From IMG/VR virus record IMGVR_UViG_3300035438_001058, positions 1-64,000 of that record: a DNA stretch of 64,000 nucleotides. One strand, given 5' to 3'. The notes beneath the pieces were generated by a model. That model searched no databases. It saw only the letters and a program-made list of their open reading frames with translations, and had not been told where the DNA came from. The position numbers were made by a program, and so were the translations under genes. Below, piece after piece: positions 38,364-45,952 of the stretch (position 1 is the stretch's first letter; each line of letters starts with the position of its first letter). The stretch comes from a virus.

Positions 38364-38459
38364 TAAACCGGCTCTGATAAAGTGTGCCCTTTCGGGGCCT
38401 GTAGTACGCTCACGACTAAACAGTCCAGAATAATCGCGCGACACTTCCAGTTTCCTCTA

Positions 38460-38804
38460 TCAGGCCTTCCCGTGTAAATACTCATCCAACGCCGAATCTT
38501 TATCCGACGCTGGATATGCTAGTGGGTTTAGAGGGTGCGTCTCATGTACCGCTCCATCTTTAAATATCCACCAGCGAGTTTCTTTGACTACTAAAATGTG
38601 CTCTACGCGACATTTTAAGTAGTACTTAAATTCAAACAGTCCCCTCTTCTCCTCTATAATGGAGATGTACTCTGTAACCATATGGTCCAAGAGTTCTGGG
38701 ACACCTGTAATGCCTTTAAGGCAAGATAGAATACCGAACATTGCGGGTATGCTATCCTCCTGCGAGGACTTTATCTTTAGGATTGACCGGAGATGACTAA
38801 TCAT
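38460..38804 (-). CDS. Unknown protein, 114 aa, tandem TGA-TAG stop
   Basis: A soluble protein with a Trp pair (KETRWWIFKDG) and a distinctive C-terminus (HPLNPLAYPASDKDSALDEYLHGKA). It stops at TGA followed by in-frame TAG at 38457. The ATG overlaps the previous gene stop (ATGATTAG). Function unknown. Confidence 0.55.
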   Translation of the reverse strand: MISHLRSILKIKSSQEDSIPAMFGILSCLKGITGVPELLDHMVTEYISIIEEKRGLFEFKYYLKCRVEHILVVKETRWWIFKDGAVHETHPLNPLAYPASDKDSALDEYLHGKA

Positions 38805-38967
38805 CTTTCGGTTTTTTTGCTATTACCTTAACATTGTTGCGCTTTAGGCGCTCAGTGCCAAGGTAAGTGTTACCTAAAGTTGGGCTAAACAGCGGGGTCG
38901 ACCGCTTTTTCGGCTTAGGAAGTGGGGTATAAAAACCCTTGCTTTTCCTAACTTTTTCGTTTTCCAT
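38797..38967 (-). CDS. Small basic protein, 56 aa
   Basis: From ATG 38967 to TAG 38797: a Lys/Arg/Pro-rich peptide beginning MENEKVRKSKGFYTPLPKPK and ending KKPKDD. It overlaps the genes on both sides by 8 and 20 bases, which fits a real gene in this tight operon. Too short for a family call. Confidence 0.45.
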   Translation of the reverse strand: MENEKVRKSKGFYTPLPKPKKRSTPLFSPTLGNTYLGTERLKRNNVKVIAKKPKDD

Positions 38968-39280
38968 ACTCGAATTTTTTTCGGGGGTGGAACCCGTTTT
39001 GACGAAAATGCTCTGCCAGGCTCTCTACTATATTGTAGTTCTCGTCTAGCTCGGTAATTACCGTTTTTACTTTTCCGTATCGCCAGATATGCTGGTTCCT
39101 GACGACGGTAATTTTTGAATTTGATAGCTCGTCTACTATCCGAGGGATAGTGTACCCCTGTTCGTGCATATCCTGGATCATGGATACGCAGAGCGACATC
39201 GACGGCGAGTGTGTGGAGAGCCGTAAATTCTCTGCTACAAATCGCAGTGCAAAAGCGGCCCCCTTTTCGAATTCTGTCAT
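38948..39280 (-). CDS. Unknown protein, 110 aa
   Basis: The start is fixed by an ATGA overlap with the upstream stop. A helical protein with a possible helix-turn-helix-like stretch (EQGYTIPRIVDELSNSKITVV); DNA binding is only a suggestion. It ends in TAG after a basic tail. Confidence 0.55.
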   Translation of the reverse strand: MTEFEKGAAFALRFVAENLRLSTHSPSMSLCVSMIQDMHEQGYTIPRIVDELSNSKITVVRNQHIWRYGKVKTVITELDENYNIVESLAEHFRQNGFHPRKKFEYGKRKS

Positions 39281-40191
39281 AATCCGAATCTTACGTTTAT
39301 GGATGAAGCCAGATTTTTTATAGGGCTCACACCCCTCTGGCCGTTTTTGATTTCACTGTAGTCTACTAGCCATCCAAACTGAATGGCTTTTTTGTACTTT
39401 ACCTGCAGTAAAGTCTTAATACCAAACCCATTGTAAAATGGATTGGTGGGTAAAAAGAGTTTACTGTTTATGATACTTGTCGCCATGCTAGTAATGTCGT
39501 CAGCGAATGGTATGTGCAGTTTGGATATTTCTGCGTTTACCATTTCTGATACATCAGGTACTAGCCCGACATTGTTTGAGGCATCAAGTGATGTTACCCA
39601 GTAGGGGTAAACATTTCCTGATATCCCCCATTTTTTGTACGGGGACGACTTTAATGAGGGGCTGATAATGTTGTACATATTCAGCTCTACCCTAAGATCA
39701 ACCCTGCCACTAATGAGTGGCTTACTAGCCTCCTCTTTGAGGGCCGCAATTGCGAGCTCCTCTAATAGGTGGCTTCTGTCAGTCAAAAGATCAGCTATTA
39801 AGCCGATTGATTTTGCTGAGTATATACTGGGTTGCTCCATTCTACCTTTACCCCATTGTATAGAGGCTTGGGCGTACGGTATTCCCAGAGTCACAGATTT
39901 GGTAATCTCAAATCCTCTAAAGGATTGAGTTCTTACCCCTGTAAGTGGGTTAATATCCATCAAGATGTTTTCGACACCTATTGGGATATTGAATCCTATC
40001 TGATTTTCGACATCATGAATGTCGCTCTGATTAATCTTGGCATCAAAATACTGTTCTAGATCCACTGTTGAGGTGGAGTAACGGTATTGTATGCCATTGT
40101 TCACATCCACCACACTGTGGCTCAGGAATCTACTAAAGTAGCCCTGAGCCTGTGCGGATGTAGCGATCAGCACTAAAATGACGACCCTCAT
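39277..40191 (-). CDS. Secreted outer-membrane-like protein, 304 aa, TGA as stop
   Basis: A short signal peptide (MRVVILVLIATSAQAQ) precedes a beta-rich protein whose C-terminus ends in Phe-Gly-Leu after alternating hydrophobic residues (SSINVRFGL), as in outer-membrane beta-barrel proteins. It starts in an ATGA overlap with the T9SS-type gene and ends at TGA in another ATGA overlap. It may work at the outer membrane with its two upstream neighbours. No specific family is recognised. Confidence 0.6.
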   Translation of the reverse strand: MRVVILVLIATSAQAQGYFSRFLSHSVVDVNNGIQYRYSTSTVDLEQYFDAKINQSDIHDVENQIGFNIPIGVENILMDINPLTGVRTQSFRGFEITKSVTLGIPYAQASIQWGKGRMEQPSIYSAKSIGLIADLLTDRSHLLEELAIAALKEEASKPLISGRVDLRVELNMYNIISPSLKSSPYKKWGISGNVYPYWVTSLDASNNVGLVPDVSEMVNAEISKLHIPFADDITSMATSIINSKLFLPTNPFYNGFGIKTLLQVKYKKAIQFGWLVDYSEIKNGQRGVSPIKNLASSINVRFGL

Positions 40192-40826
40192 TTAATAAGG
40201 GTTATGTCGCCAAAGTATGTCAGGCCATCGGTTGTGATGACCCATATATACACGGCTGGCGGATAATTTGCACCGTCCCAGCCACTAAACTCATCATTGG
40301 TGTAAAAGCCAGAGCGGCTCCACACCTCTGATCCCCAACGGTCGAACACCATCATCTCCTCAATGAGGATACTCTCCTCACTTATTGGATAGATGAAGGC
40401 GTTTATTGTGTCCCCGTTAGGACTGAACGCATTCGGCACCCAAAACTTGGCCTTTTTCTTAGGCCCGACAATTGCTGTATCAATAACAGCTGTGTCGATG
40501 GGTGTATCACAACTAGTGGCAACAACCACCTGATCGTATGCGCCAATGGTGGACTTTCCGTCATCATTGACTAACACGATTCTAGTGTACCACAACGTGC
40601 CTGGCGTTGTGATAATAATCATTGTAGAGTCTTCACCTCCCCCAAACACATGGCCGAAGGGAAGCTCATACTCAGCACTACCTCCCGTTATATCAAACGT
40701 GGAGTACGACCCAGTGGCTGGGTCTGATGTTTCATACAGGTAAAATGGTTCGCCTACGCAAACCTCCTGTTGGGCTGCCACTCCTGTACTCAGTAGCAGC
40801 AGCCCTATTAGGACCCTATAGATCAT
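40188..40826 (-). CDS. Secreted protein with type IX secretion (type B) C-terminal sorting domain, TGA as stop
   Basis: 212 residues from ATG 40826, chosen because MIYRVLIGLLLLSTGVAAQQ is a signal peptide; upstream in-frame codons lack one. Residues ~128-212 form a gliding-motility-type sorting domain (CHU_C, T9SS type B): VPNAFSPNGDTINAF, MMVFDRWGSEVW, FSGWDGANYPPAVYIWVI and the end GDITLIK. In Bacteroidota this domain directs export across the outer membrane. The TGA stop falls exactly where the domain ends. The cargo part (~100 residues) is small and beta-rich. A phage-encoded T9SS substrate is unusual. Confidence 0.85.
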   Translation of the reverse strand: MIYRVLIGLLLLSTGVAAQQEVCVGEPFYLYETSDPATGSYSTFDITGGSAEYELPFGHVFGGGEDSTMIIITTPGTLWYTRIVLVNDDGKSTIGAYDQVVVATSCDTPIDTAVIDTAIVGPKKKAKFWVPNAFSPNGDTINAFIYPISEESILIEEMMVFDRWGSEVWSRSGFYTNDEFSGWDGANYPPAVYIWVITTDGLTYFGDITLIK

Positions 40827-41514
40827 TTTTATATAATTTTTTGGGGGTTGTCCCCCGTTTAACATATACCCCAATAGACGCGGAGTGCATACGTGCCGTA
40901 TTAACTACGGACGTAATGTCTACGTCTACTTGGAGCATTGCTCCGATCTTAACACCTGAATCAAACAGGTGCCCTATCCCAACTTTTATTGGGATGATTT
41001 TGCCTGAGTTCCGGTGTAGCGCGTTTTTTTTACGAATCATTGGCATTGCTGCCATCTGATCGTTCGCGCTTTTTAATGAGTTCAGTATTGTGGGGCGTCC
41101 GAACCCCTTATCGTAGACCAGCTTATAGCCGATCTTGAGGGTTACGAACTGATACCCCCCGGACAGGGCGAAATCTTCCCCGAACCCAGCCTCGATTGAG
41201 GCGGATAGGTACTGAAGTGCCGACTTAGAGGTCGACACTTCTGCCCGCAAGAATGCGGGGAAGGTTTCGTAATACGCTTCCGCATTCACCCCGAAAGATG
41301 GGGCGAATATGAAGCGTTTTAGCGACTTTTTGTAGTCGCTGAGCTGGATATTTTTGTCCTCCAGATAGGACACCAGATCGGTATTTTCATACCGGATCTT
41401 GGGGCTCAAGACCCCGAAGCCTGCAGACAAACCGTAGTCGATTTGCTGGGCGTACGTAGCGGTGGTAAGAAGCAGGAGGAAAACTATCCCCCTGCCCTTG
41501 ATTTTGTTATGCAT
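40816..41514 (-). CDS. Outer-membrane beta-barrel-like protein, 232 aa
   Basis: Signal peptide MHNKIKGRGIVFLLLLTTATYAQQ, then alternating beta-strand sequence typical of small Bacteroidota barrels (DYGLSAGFGVLSPKIRY, FALSGGYQFVTLKIGYKLVY, KIIPIKVGIGHLFDSG). Directly upstream of the T9SS cargo gene, the usual place for a PorP/SprF-like partner of type B substrates. That pairing is inferred; the family was not verified. It ends in TAG, overlapping the cargo start. Confidence 0.65.
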   Translation of the reverse strand: MHNKIKGRGIVFLLLLTTATYAQQIDYGLSAGFGVLSPKIRYENTDLVSYLEDKNIQLSDYKKSLKRFIFAPSFGVNAEAYYETFPAFLRAEVSTSKSALQYLSASIEAGFGEDFALSGGYQFVTLKIGYKLVYDKGFGRPTILNSLKSANDQMAAMPMIRKKNALHRNSGKIIPIKVGIGHLFDSGVKIGAMLQVDVDITSVVNTARMHSASIGVYVKRGTTPKKLYKNDL

Positions 41515-41515
41515 T

Positions 41516-42190
41516 TTATAGCTTTGGTTGTACGACGAACCCAGTTTCGTCGTTGTGTTTGAAGAGCTCGAATGCTGGGTTCGAGATTTGTTTCCACTCC
41601 CTGCTGTACGTCAGCAGGGAGTATAGTGAGCGTCCATTATGCGCCAGACTAGCTGGTATGTATATTAGGTCTGCTGTCAACCTCCCTTGTGTGAGCGATC
41701 CCCAACCTACACCGCTACCAGTGAAGTGGATGTTGCATCGCAATTCCCCCGACTCGTATATGTACCCAATACGGTCATTATCCTGCGAATTGTTTGCCCA
41801 GAGGGTATATTCCTTTGTTGCTCTGATTACCTCTTTGTCACCAATACCCCACATTTTCATGGAGTCAGCACAAGAGCGCGACACCTTTGCACAGGTCTCG
41901 GTAAGCGACATAAAATATGTCGCCTTGGTTTCTAGCACTTGACTTTTAAACCAAGGCTGTGTGGACAACCACTTTGCCATTGTTGTGGCAGGAATGCTTA
42001 GTGTATGGGCTTTTTTGGGGTGCCAGATAGTGCACAAGTCACTTTTATTAGTGATGTGTACCCATCTGAGTTCATTGTCCTCCACAACACTCCAATCAAG
42101 AAGTTCACACTTCTCTTTTTCGGTTATGAAAAAACTAAAACCGTTGTAGGTGGGACAGACCCTTCGTTTACTTCCCAGGAATTTTTTCAT
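41516..42190 (-). CDS. Unknown protein, 224 aa
   Basis: A soluble, Trp-rich protein (all TGG) with no signal peptide (MKKFLGSKRRVCP). Pattern pieces such as FTGSGVGWGSLTQGRLTADL are not ones I can assign. It is the first gene of the run that holds the secreted proteins and lies just downstream of the nested-repeat element. Confidence 0.55.
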   Translation of the reverse strand: MKKFLGSKRRVCPTYNGFSFFITEKEKCELLDWSVVEDNELRWVHITNKSDLCTIWHPKKAHTLSIPATTMAKWLSTQPWFKSQVLETKATYFMSLTETCAKVSRSCADSMKMWGIGDKEVIRATKEYTLWANNSQDNDRIGYIYESGELRCNIHFTGSGVGWGSLTQGRLTADLIYIPASLAHNGRSLYSLLTYSREWKQISNPAFELFKHNDETGFVVQPKL

Positions 42191-42221
42191 ACTTTGTTTT
42201 TTAGTTTAAAAGGTTAAAAAT

Positions 42222-42327
42222 CCCCAGGAATTGTGCTATAGTACTTGTGGCGGTTTCTAGTGAAACATTGACCATAGTTAGGCGGTTTCTAGTGAAACAT
42301 TGACCAAGTAGTAGCACAACCCTGGGG
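42222..42327. repeat. Nested inverted and direct repeat element
   Basis: Two exact 26-bp direct repeats (42249-42274 and 42281-42306), each containing the hairpin GTTTC-TAGT-GAAAC, are enclosed by an inverted repeat: CCCCAGG...GTGCTA (42222-42238) with TAGCAC...CCTGGGG (42312-42327). As RNA this would fold into a closed multi-branch structure. It fills the gap between two leftward genes and may be a regulatory RNA, a terminator or a protein-binding site. Confidence 0.7.
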
Positions 42328-42331
42328 TTGT

Positions 42332-43132
42332 TTATGCTTTGTAATGTGCTTGTGGTTGTTGCTCACCTTCTATGGTGATGAGTTTTTCGTAGCGGTCAAA
42401 TGCCGCATTGCACAATTGGGTGCGGTGATCTGGATGCACCCAGCAAGGTGCACTCAACACCACTGTTTTGTAGTGCAATCCCATCTCATAGTAGCCGTGG
42501 TGGCCACCATTTAGCAGGTACTGGAGTTGGACGTTTGTAAACTCAGAGATGGTGGCGACCAGCTGGTCGAAATCTTGCAGCACTTTAGCGTGCTTTTGTT
42601 TAAACTCTTTCACTTCTGCGAGAGTTGCACTCTCAATGCTGCGCATTGATGTAAACGGCCCGCCAGCGTACTGCTGGGACCATAGCACCTTTGTGGTGCT
42701 ATGGTTTTTGAATGCGGCAATAAGCCCGTCCATACCAGATGGACGTGGGTCTGCGATGAATTTTTTGACAGCCGTTCCAAGAATTTGCAATTCTTCGTTT
42801 TCTTTTGCCACTTTGGCCGCATAAGCCACCGCCTCAGCGGCGAGCCTTGCTCGATACGCCTTCGCATCCGCCACATCGGCCAGGATTTTTTCCAGGTTAT
42901 TTGGCAAACTTCTGGCCGATGCCCAGAAGTGGTATTCACGGCGGAAGTTCCGCCCTGAGATTAGTACCTGAACTACTTCAGGTAGCTCATTGAATTTTCG
43001 AGTATTCCACTCGCTAGTCGTGATTCTAACTCCTTTAATGGTGAAATGAAAATCACTGCAAAATCGGTTAAATGTCACGGATAGGTGTCCTGCCGTGTAC
43101 GTGAATCGGTCAAACTTGTTCTGATCGCTCAT
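42332..43132 (-). CDS. Unknown protein, 266 aa
   Basis: Start ATG 43132 (MSDQNKFDRF) is preferred; an in-frame ATG 20 codons upstream (43192) is possible. A long Ala/Glu-rich helical stretch (AAEAVAYAAKVAKENEELQ) lies in the middle, flanked by mixed domains. No membrane segment and no known motif. Ends in TAA. Confidence 0.55.
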   Translation of the reverse strand: MSDQNKFDRFTYTAGHLSVTFNRFCSDFHFTIKGVRITTSEWNTRKFNELPEVVQVLISGRNFRREYHFWASARSLPNNLEKILADVADAKAYRARLAAEAVAYAAKVAKENEELQILGTAVKKFIADPRPSGMDGLIAAFKNHSTTKVLWSQQYAGGPFTSMRSIESATLAEVKEFKQKHAKVLQDFDQLVATISEFTNVQLQYLLNGGHHGYYEMGLHYKTVVLSAPCWVHPDHRTQLCNAAFDRYEKLITIEGEQQPQAHYKA

Positions 43133-43274
43133 TTTTATATTTGAACTTTGGTTTGTTAGACCTTGGTAGTTAGCCCGTTCACTGATGTTCAATCAGCATA
43201 CCCCTTTTTCAGGGTTTTCCATAAATTTGCCTACTCTAGTTTACCCCTTTTCGGCTACCTGGGTAATGGTTACT

Positions 43275-43332
43275 GTGCTTGTAGAATGAGTGTCTACACT
43301 TAGCTGACTACCTTAGTCAGAGCACTTTTTTT
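43275..43332. repeat. Three-way-junction structure with T run
   Basis: GTGCT (43275-43279) pairs with AGCAC (43321-43325) and encloses two hairpins, TGTAGA/TCTACA and CTGACT/AGTCAG, followed on the plus strand by T7. The same folding is possible on the minus strand. It fills the spacer between two leftward genes and looks like a structured RNA or an antisense terminator. Confidence 0.6.
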
Positions 43333-43606
43333 ACTCGATTATATCCCCCCTTACATGGGACGATATTAGAATCCGCCCTAAAGCGGTTTTACTTGTCAGG
43401 ATTAGAACCTGATTGTCGCACCCGACCAGTGCGATACCTGTCGAGTCCTTACACAGGACGGTGACGGGTTTTACTAGTTTGGAGTAGGCCCGCGATTCAC
43501 GAGCATTTACAACGTCTTCCGCGGGGCGGTTGATGTCATCGTAATCCGCAACTTGCAGCGCAAAGGCTGCGAAGGCTGTGACTACTATAATTATGAAATA
43601 TTTCAT
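43331..43606 (-). CDS. Small secreted protein, 91 aa
   Basis: Signal peptide MKYFIIIVVTAFAAFALQVA, then a small domain with a likely disulphide (VLCKDSTGIALVGCD) and beta-rich end. Exported, function unknown. The stop TAA lies in the T run of the structure described at 43275-43332. Confidence 0.6.
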   Translation of the reverse strand: MKYFIIIVVTAFAAFALQVADYDDINRPAEDVVNARESRAYSKLVKPVTVLCKDSTGIALVGCDNQVLILTSKTALGRILISSHVRGDIIE

Positions 43607-43627
43607 ATTTAAATTTTTTAATATTTC

Positions 43628-43978
43628 TCAAAGGCCTCTATATCGAATTGGCCAATGATGAGAAAAGGTAATATCAAGGATTTCCCCCTTTCTAGGAAAA
43701 GGGGAACTAAAGAAGGTGTTAAAATCAAATCCCTCTATGAAGAGGTTGTCGGTAGCGGAGAGGATCTCAAGAACGCATTCGGCGTAATTGAGGGCACTAG
43801 CACGTCCCCAGGGGAAAGCAAAAACAAGGTATGTTTTATATCTTGTTTTGCGGATTGCGTACCCACTTGCGTGGCTTAACACCAATTTTCCCTTGTTGAA
43901 GCTAGGTACTGTGTCTAAGTACCTAGCTTCCACTAATATGTCCTTCATTTTTTTATGGTTAAATTTCGCGTGGCTCAC
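43628..43978 (-). CDS. Unknown protein, 116 aa, TGA as stop
   Basis: A basic protein (MSHAKFNHKKMKDI) with beta-like strands (YKTYLVFAFPWGRA). It ends at TGA 43628. The start overlaps the next upstream gene by 20 bases. No family is recognised. Confidence 0.5.
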   Translation of the reverse strand: MSHAKFNHKKMKDILVEARYLDTVPSFNKGKLVLSHASGYAIRKTRYKTYLVFAFPWGRASALNYAECVLEILSATDNLFIEGFDFNTFFSSPFPRKGEILDITFSHHWPIRYRGL

Positions 43979-44285
43979 TATGAGACAATATTTCTGGTAC
44001 CCATTTTAGCCTACTACAAAGTCTATTGTGCAGCGTTCTGCACAATTCAGCTTCTGCCGGGGTTGCTGGGGCAAATTCCTCGCAAATTAATACGAGTTTT
44101 TTTATTCGGTCATTTGATAAATACCTAAAATAATAGGCATCGATAGGGATAAGGCAATCCTCGTCCGAGCAATGCCTCTCGTCGTCTATGTTATAGACGT
44201 ATTCATCAATAAGAGGGTTTTTAAAATTTGCGCAAACTCCTAGCGCTTTAGTTGACACTGTAAGCCTTGAAATGAAATGTCCCAT
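43959..44285 (-). CDS. Unknown protein, 108 aa
   Basis: A soluble protein with an acidic central part (DDERHCSDEDCLIPIDAYY) and six Cys, which might bind a metal. It ends in TAA. Function unknown. Confidence 0.5.
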   Translation of the reverse strand: MGHFISRLTVSTKALGVCANFKNPLIDEYVYNIDDERHCSDEDCLIPIDAYYFRYLSNDRIKKLVLICEEFAPATPAEAELCRTLHNRLCSRLKWVPEILSHSEPREI

Positions 44286-44389
44286 GATTTCGTTTTTTAA
44301 TTTATTAATTCATAGTTCGGCTATTTGCATTGGTTAGGTGCAAATATATTAAAATATAGACACAATGGGGTGGGAGGTTAGTTTTCTGG

Positions 44390-44902
44390 TTAGTTTTCTG
44401 GTTCTGTGACGTTTTCTGGCTTCTCTTCTGGCTTCTCTTCTGGCTTCTCTTCTGGCTTCTCGATTGCACTCAAAGAAACCAATTGATTGTACAAAAAAGT
44501 ATCCGACATCGGATTGATGCAACTTACCGATATCCATTGTATCCGCGCATCTGCGGTTGAAACCTGGAATTTGCATTGTGCTGGCCCTGCATTTAGTTGC
44601 AAGGCAACTTTCAAATGCATCTTGCACGTGTAAGGTATGTTGCCTACTAAAATTTCGGCAGTTCCTGTGCATTGCATCTTCTCTGAAGCAATGGTATATG
44701 TTTTGTCATCGGCACCAACACGAGACTCGATACGAGACGTTGGTAGCCCGCTACATACGTAAGACTTCAGCGTCACCGCCTGTATCGGATCGTTCTGAAC
44801 GAGCGCAAAAAGTTTTTGGTTTACAGAGCCACCACCGCCTGTTGGCGAAGTGATAGCCGCAAAAGCCGCCTTAACGGCTTCAAGTTTAGTTACCTGGAAC
44901 AT
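44390..44902 (-). CDS. Unknown protein with C-terminal EEKP repeats, 170 aa
   Basis: The first gene of the leftward transcript from the divergent region. A Gly-rich turn (SPTGGGGSVNQ), a beta-rich domain with six Cys, and a tail of perfect KPEE repeats (EKPEEKPEEKPEEKPEN). The repeat DNA is a 12-bp tandem array. No known family; the position suggests high or early expression. Confidence 0.6.
   Translation of the reverse strand: MFQVTKLEAVKAAFAAITSPTGGGGSVNQKLFALVQNDPIQAVTLKSYVCSGLPTSRIESRVGADDKTYTIASEKMQCTGTAEILVGNIPYTCKMHLKVALQLNAGPAQCKFQVSTADARIQWISVSCINPMSDTFLYNQLVSLSAIEKPEEKPEEKPEEKPENVTEPEN
44415..44462. repeat. 12-bp tandem repeat inside a coding tail
   Basis: Near-perfect copies of CTTCTCTTCTGG in tandem encode the KPEE units of the gene above. 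Such arrays change copy number by slippage, so this tail should vary between relatives. Confidence 0.75.
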
Positions 44903-44944
44903 AATTGAAATGATTTTATAATGTTAAAATGAAAAACGATATGA

Positions 44945-45160
44945 GTAACCCCCCACCCCATTTGTGCCAACAAAAGCGAAGCGGGGGTATGAAGTTGGGG
45001 GCCTAACTCTTTAACCCGAATATGTAAGTTTGACTCTTTAACACGAATATGTAAGTTGGGGGCCAAGCTCTTTAATAGACATATATATATATATATATAT
45101 AAATGAAGGGGGGGGGTCTTTATATAAATGGGGGGGTATCTTTATTTTAAAGGGGGGCGT
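44945..45160. repeat. Divergent intergenic region with direct repeats, AT tract and G runs
   Basis: Three copies of CTCTTTAA are present; two are in near-identical units of CTCTTTAAC-C/A-CGAATATGTAAGTT. A (TA)9-like tract near 45081-45101 and three runs of seven or more G follow. No gene fits here. The layout (short iterated repeats, AT-rich unwinding tract, divergent transcription) fits an origin or a main control region; this is inferred. Confidence 0.6.
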
Positions 45161-45178
45161 ATTTAGTCACTAGAATAC

Positions 45179-45209
45179 TTGCTTTTTCTCTTTTAATGTC
45201 GTATCTTTG
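45179..45209 (+). promoter_or_regulatory. Bacteroidota-type promoter P1
   Basis: TTG, 20 bases, then TATCTTTG matches the Bacteroidota -33 TTG / -7 TAnnTTTG promoter. It points into the DUF3310 gene, leaving only ~10 bases of leader, and rules out the in-frame ATG at 45196. Confidence 0.85.
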
Positions 45210-45222
45210 TAAGAAATGTTAT

Positions 45223-45444
45223 ATGGAAAAGATCAATCATCCCACTCACTATCAAGCTGGTAATGACACTTATGAGGTTATAAAGGTTATAGATGCGTGG
45301 GAATTAAATTTCAGTTTAGGGAATGTAGTTAAGTATCTTTATAGGGCTGGTAAGAAGGATAATGTGTTAGAGGATCTGCAAAAAGCCCTCTGGTATCTAC
45401 AAAATGAGATAAAAAACACAGAAAATAAAGTTTTTTTAAAATAA
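45223..45444 (+). CDS. DUF3310 phage protein, 73 aa
   Basis: INHPTHYQAGNDTYEVIKVIDAWELNFSLGNVVKYLYRAGKK, then DLQKALWYLQNEI, is the full signature of the DUF3310 (SaV-like) family of small phage proteins, possibly nucleotide-related. The start at MEKINHP (ATG 45223) is chosen because the earlier ATG lies within the promoter. It is the first gene of the rightward transcript. Confidence 0.85.
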   Translation: MEKINHPTHYQAGNDTYEVIKVIDAWELNFSLGNVVKYLYRAGKKDNVLEDLQKALWYLQNEIKNTENKVFLK

Positions 45445-45477
45445 ATGAAAATAAATTGAAAATAAATGACAAAAAAC

Positions 45478-45508
45478 TTGCATTTCGCATTTTAATGTTG
45501 TATCTTTG
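45478..45508 (+). promoter_or_regulatory. Bacteroidota-type promoter P2
   Basis: TTG, 20 bases, TATCTTTG again; P1 and P2 also share most of the spacer (TTTTAATGT-C/T-GTATCTTTGTA). P2 drives the structured leader region and then the rightward genes. Confidence 0.85.
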
Positions 45509-45513
45509 TACTT

Positions 45514-45744
45514 ATTAACGAAGAAGCAATTCTTCCCTTGGAAACACCAATAGCAACCATCTCTGTCCGAAGAGATGTACGACCCTACGACACCACAGCA
45601 AGCACTGACGTAGTCCTGGGTCCAGAAGTCGGATTGCCTACTAAGTTAGTTTAGGGAGTAGGTGCTTTTCTCCGATAGTTGCGCAAATGCGTATCATAAA
45701 TGCGAGAATTACTGTTGATTAATAAGTCGGAAAACTTATTTTTT
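45514..45744 (+). ncRNA. Structured leader RNA ending in a terminator-like hairpin
   Basis: Starting at the P2 start site there are several hairpins in a row: GAAGAA-GCAA-TTCTTC (GNRA tetraloop, 45520-45535), CATCTCT-GTCCGA-AGAGATG (45558-45577), GCCTACT...AGTAGGT (45636-45663), and finally AATAAGT-CGGAAA-ACTTATT plus T4 (45721-45744), which looks like a terminator. A frame without ATG (45520-45650, 35-48 codons) also crosses it. The next 200 bases to 45952 hold a long-range pair GGTCG/CGACC and no gene I can support. The most likely reading is a small RNA or an attenuated leader. Confidence 0.55.
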
Positions 45745-45952
45745 GGGTCGCCCTTAATTGCGGAGCACTGGCAGTATATTAAGTAGGATTCGTAAACCCC
45801 GACCGGCTCTTTGAGGTAGAGAAGGTTCTTGTCAAAACTTTAAAAAGTGGAGGCAGGGCATTGCTATATCTTAATGTGAACTACATCATCAACCCCCTAC
45901 CCCCTTCCAGGGGAGATTGATTTGAAAAAAATCAATCTATAAAATAGAAATT

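Noticed and set aside
38219-38485. 88-codon minus-strand frame
   Set aside because: It runs straight through the tRNA-like element and a terminator hairpin.
44415-44462. CRISPR-like array
   Set aside because: The 12-bp units are contiguous without spacers and encode a protein repeat; no CRISPR array was seen anywhere in the window.
44349-44672. 324-base reading frame with REARREAR repeats
   Set aside because: It is the shadow of the KPEE-repeat gene in another frame.
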